Shown piece after piece: positions 5,326 through 7,297 of a DNA stretch of 7,297 nucleotides. The notes beneath the pieces were generated by a model. It was not told where the DNA came from and ran no database searches. It worked only from the letters and a program-made list of their open reading frames with translations. The DNA lies in assembly GCA_001770785.1 (NCBI GenBank), contig MERZ01000124.1, forward strand, positions 1,548 through 8,844, read 5' to 3'. The position numbers and the translations under genes are program-made. Origin of the DNA: Burkholderiales bacterium RIFCSPHIGHO2_12_FULL_61_11 (lineage in GTDB: Bacteria > Pseudomonadota > Gammaproteobacteria > Burkholderiales > Burkholderiaceae_C). The first letter of the stretch is position 1. Every line of letters starts with the position of its first letter.

Positions 5326-7297
5326 CCGTGGTGAATTCATTGTCGCGCCTGCGCGAGCTGATGTTGGTCGGCGACAAGGGCAAAGGGCTGGTCGGCCCCA
5401 TTTTGATCATTCTGATTCTCAGCATGATGATCCTGCCGCTGCCGCCATTTTTGCTGGACTTGCTGTTTACGTTCAATATTGCGCTGTCCATCATGGTTCT
5501 GCTGGTCAGCATGTACACCATGAAGGCGCTGGACTTCGCCGCCTTCCCCGCCGTGCTGCTGTTCACGACGCTGCTGCGGTTGTCGCTCAATGTCGCTTCC
5601 ACCCGCGTCGTGCTGATGGAGGGTCACACCGGCCCGGATGCCGCCGGCAAAGTGATCGAGGCTTTCGGCCATTTTCTGGTCGGAGGAAACTTTGCCGTCG
5701 GCGTCATGGTCTTCATCATCCTCGTCGTGATCAATTTCATGGTGATCACCAAAGGTGCGGGCCGGATTGCCGAAGTTGGCGCGCGCTTCACGCTCGACGC
5801 GATGCCGGGCAAGCAGATGGCGATCGATGCGGACCTGAATGCTGGTTTGATTGGTGAAGACGTGGCCCGCAAACGTCGTGCCGAGGTAGCGCAGGAGGCC
5901 GACTTCTACGGCTCGATGGACGGCGCCAGCAAGTTCGTGCGCGGCGATGCCGTCGCGGGCCTGCTCATTTTGGTGATCAACATCATCGGTGGCCTGATCG
6001 TCGGCGTGGCCCAGCACGGTCTCGATTTATCGGCGGCCGCCACCACTTACACCCTGCTGGCCATCGGTGATGGCTTGGTGGCGCAGATACCGGCGCTGGT
6101 CATTTCGACAGCAGCGGGCGTGATCGTGTCGCGCGTTACCACGGACGAGGATGTGGGCGGTCAACTCACCGGACAGCTGTTTGCCAATCCGCAGGTGTTG
6201 TTTCTGACTGCCGGGGTCATCGGGCTGATGGGCTTGATTCCGGGAATGCCAAATCTGGCCTTTCTGCTCATTGCCGGTGGCCTGATCTGGTTTGGACGGC
6301 GCGTCATGCAGCGTCACGCCAGCGGCGCTGGCGTTGCTGCAGCCGCCTCGGCCCCTGCGCCAGTGGCCGTGGAGCCGCAGGAAGCGAGTTGGGACGACGT
6401 GGCGCTGGTGGATCCGCTCGGCCTTGAAGTAGGTTACCGGCTCATCTCGCTGGTGGACAGTGCGCAAAATGGTGAATTATTGGGACGCATCAAAAGCATT
6501 CGCAAAAAGTTCGCGCAGGATATCGGTTTCCTGGTGCCCGTGGTGCATATTCGCGACAACCTCGAGATCAGGCCAAACGCCTATGTGATCAGGCTAAAAG
6601 GCGTCCAGATTGGCCATGGCGAGGCCTCACCCGGCCAATGGATGGCCATTAATCCGGGACAGGTCAGCGCGACGCTGCCGGGCACGCAGACCAAAGACCC
6701 GGCGTTTGGCCTGCCGGCCATCTGGATTGATGGCAGCTTGCGTGAACAGGCGCAGATCTACGGCTACACCGTCGTCGATGCCAGCACCGTGGTGGCGACG
6801 CACCTGAATCACCTGATTCATGCGCATGCCGCCGAGTTGCTGGGGCGTCAGGAGGTCCAGCAGCTGCTGGACCGCATCGGCAAGGAATCGCCGATGTTGA
6901 TTGAAGGTCTGGTTCCCAAGACCTTGTCACTCACCACCGTGCAGAAGGTTCTGCAAAATCTGCTTGATGAGGGCGTGCCGATCCGCGACATGCGCACGAT
7001 TCTTGATGTGCTTGCCGAGCACGCACCCACAGTGACCGACACCACGGAGTTGACCTCGTTGATCCGGCTGGCGTTGGGGCGGGCAATTGTTCAGCAGATT
7101 TTCCCCGGCGATGAAGAACTGCAGGTCATTGGCCTGGACGCTTCGCTTGACCGCGTGCTGCTGCAGGCACTGACCAACAGCAATGGCCTCGAGCCGGGTC
7201 TGGCCGACAGCCTGCTGCGGGAAACCCAGTCGGCAATGGCACGGCAGGCGCAGTTGGGATTGGCGCCTGTTCTGGTGGTGCAGCATCCGCTACGCGT
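5322..7297 (+). CDS. flhA: Flagellar type III export gate protein FlhA (3' end cut off)
   Basis: FlhA forms the nonameric export gate of the flagellar type III system. Its membrane part conducts protons and its cytoplasmic ring docks chaperone-substrate complexes. The frame is open for 658 codons plus two bases to the window edge; the family is about 690-700 residues, so roughly the last 35-40 are missing. About eight hydrophobic segments lie within 24-325. The cytoplasmic loop between the fourth and fifth carries the family signature GRIAEVGARFTLDAMPGKQM (147-166) and ADLNAGL (170-176), then SKFVRGDA with Lys204 and Asp209, equivalent to Lys203 and the essential Asp208 of Salmonella. An Ala/Pro-rich linker (about 333-356) leads to the C-terminal domain from about 360. 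AGGGA at 5309-5313 lies eight bases before the ATG, which overlaps the flhB stop (ATGA). I saw no frameshift. Confidence 0.97.
   Translation, partial: MTVVNSLSRLRELMLVGDKGKGLVGPILIILILSMMILPLPPFLLDLLFTFNIALSIMVLLVSMYTMKALDFAAFPAVLLFTTLLRLSLNVASTRVVLMEGHTGPDAAGKVIEAFGHFLVGGNFAVGVMVFIILVVINFMVITKGAGRIAEVGARFTLDAMPGKQMAIDADLNAGLIGEDVARKRRAEVAQEADFYGSMDGASKFVRGDAVAGLLILVINIIGGLIVGVAQHGLDLSAAATTYTLLAIGDGLVAQIPALVISTAAGVIVSRVTTDEDVGGQLTGQLFANPQVLFLTAGVIGLMGLIPGMPNLAFLLIAGGLIWFGRRVMQRHASGAGVAAAASAPAPVAVEPQEASWDDVALVDPLGLEVGYRLISLVDSAQNGELLGRIKSIRKKFAQDIGFLVPVVHIRDNLEIRPNAYVIRLKGVQIGHGEASPGQWMAINPGQVSATLPGTQTKDPAFGLPAIWIDGSLREQAQIYGYTVVDASTVVATHLNHLIHAHAAELLGRQEVQQLLDRIGKESPMLIEGLVPKTLSLTTVQKVLQNLLDEGVPIRDMRTILDVLAEHAPTVTDTTELTSLIRLALGRAIVQQIFPGDEELQVIGLDASLDRVLLQALTNSNGLEPGLADSLLRETQSAMARQAQLGLAPVLVVQHPLR

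Noticed and set aside
5337..6017. 226-residue antisense open frame within flhA
   Set aside because: It is rich in Asp, His and Gln, the usual mirror of a membrane-protein gene, with no recognisable domain.

Overview
The window is a stretch of a flagellar and chemotaxis gene cluster from a Gram-negative bacterium, most likely a betaproteobacterium of the order Burkholderiales. The gene order cheR-cheD-cheB-cheY-cheZ-flhB-flhA, the presence of CheZ, and the wording of CheB, CheY and CheZ all point that way. By eye the GC content is moderate (mid-50s to about 60 percent), which would suit an Alcaligenaceae-like organism, but the family is inference only. All recognised genes lie on the + strand.

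Layout. Positions 1-340 hold no gene I can identify. cheR (341-1210), cheD (1207-1863) and cheB (1860-2942) are joined by 4-base ATGA stop/start overlaps. After an 81-base gap come cheY (3024-3422, GTG start) and cheZ (3424-4059), one base apart. After a 123-base gap come flhB (4183-5325) and flhA (5322 to beyond the right edge), again overlapping by ATGA. No rho-independent terminator is visible anywhere, so the genes may be one transcription unit, possibly with internal promoters in the two gaps.

How they work together. CheR methylates and CheB demethylates chemoreceptors, and CheD deamidates receptor glutamines, so these three set receptor adaptation. CheY, phosphorylated by CheA (not in the window), carries the signal to the flagellar switch, and CheZ dephosphorylates it. 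FlhB and FlhA are membrane parts of the flagellar type III export gate: FlhB carries the self-cleaving NPTH substrate-specificity switch, and FlhA is the export channel and chaperone-docking platform. Every key catalytic residue I could check is present and correctly spaced, so the proteins look functional.

I found no novel system. The points worth a second look are modest: the unassigned left end, short palindromes and a direct repeat in two gaps, a CheR loop that predicts pentapeptide-tethered receptors, and CheD together with CheZ but no CheC.
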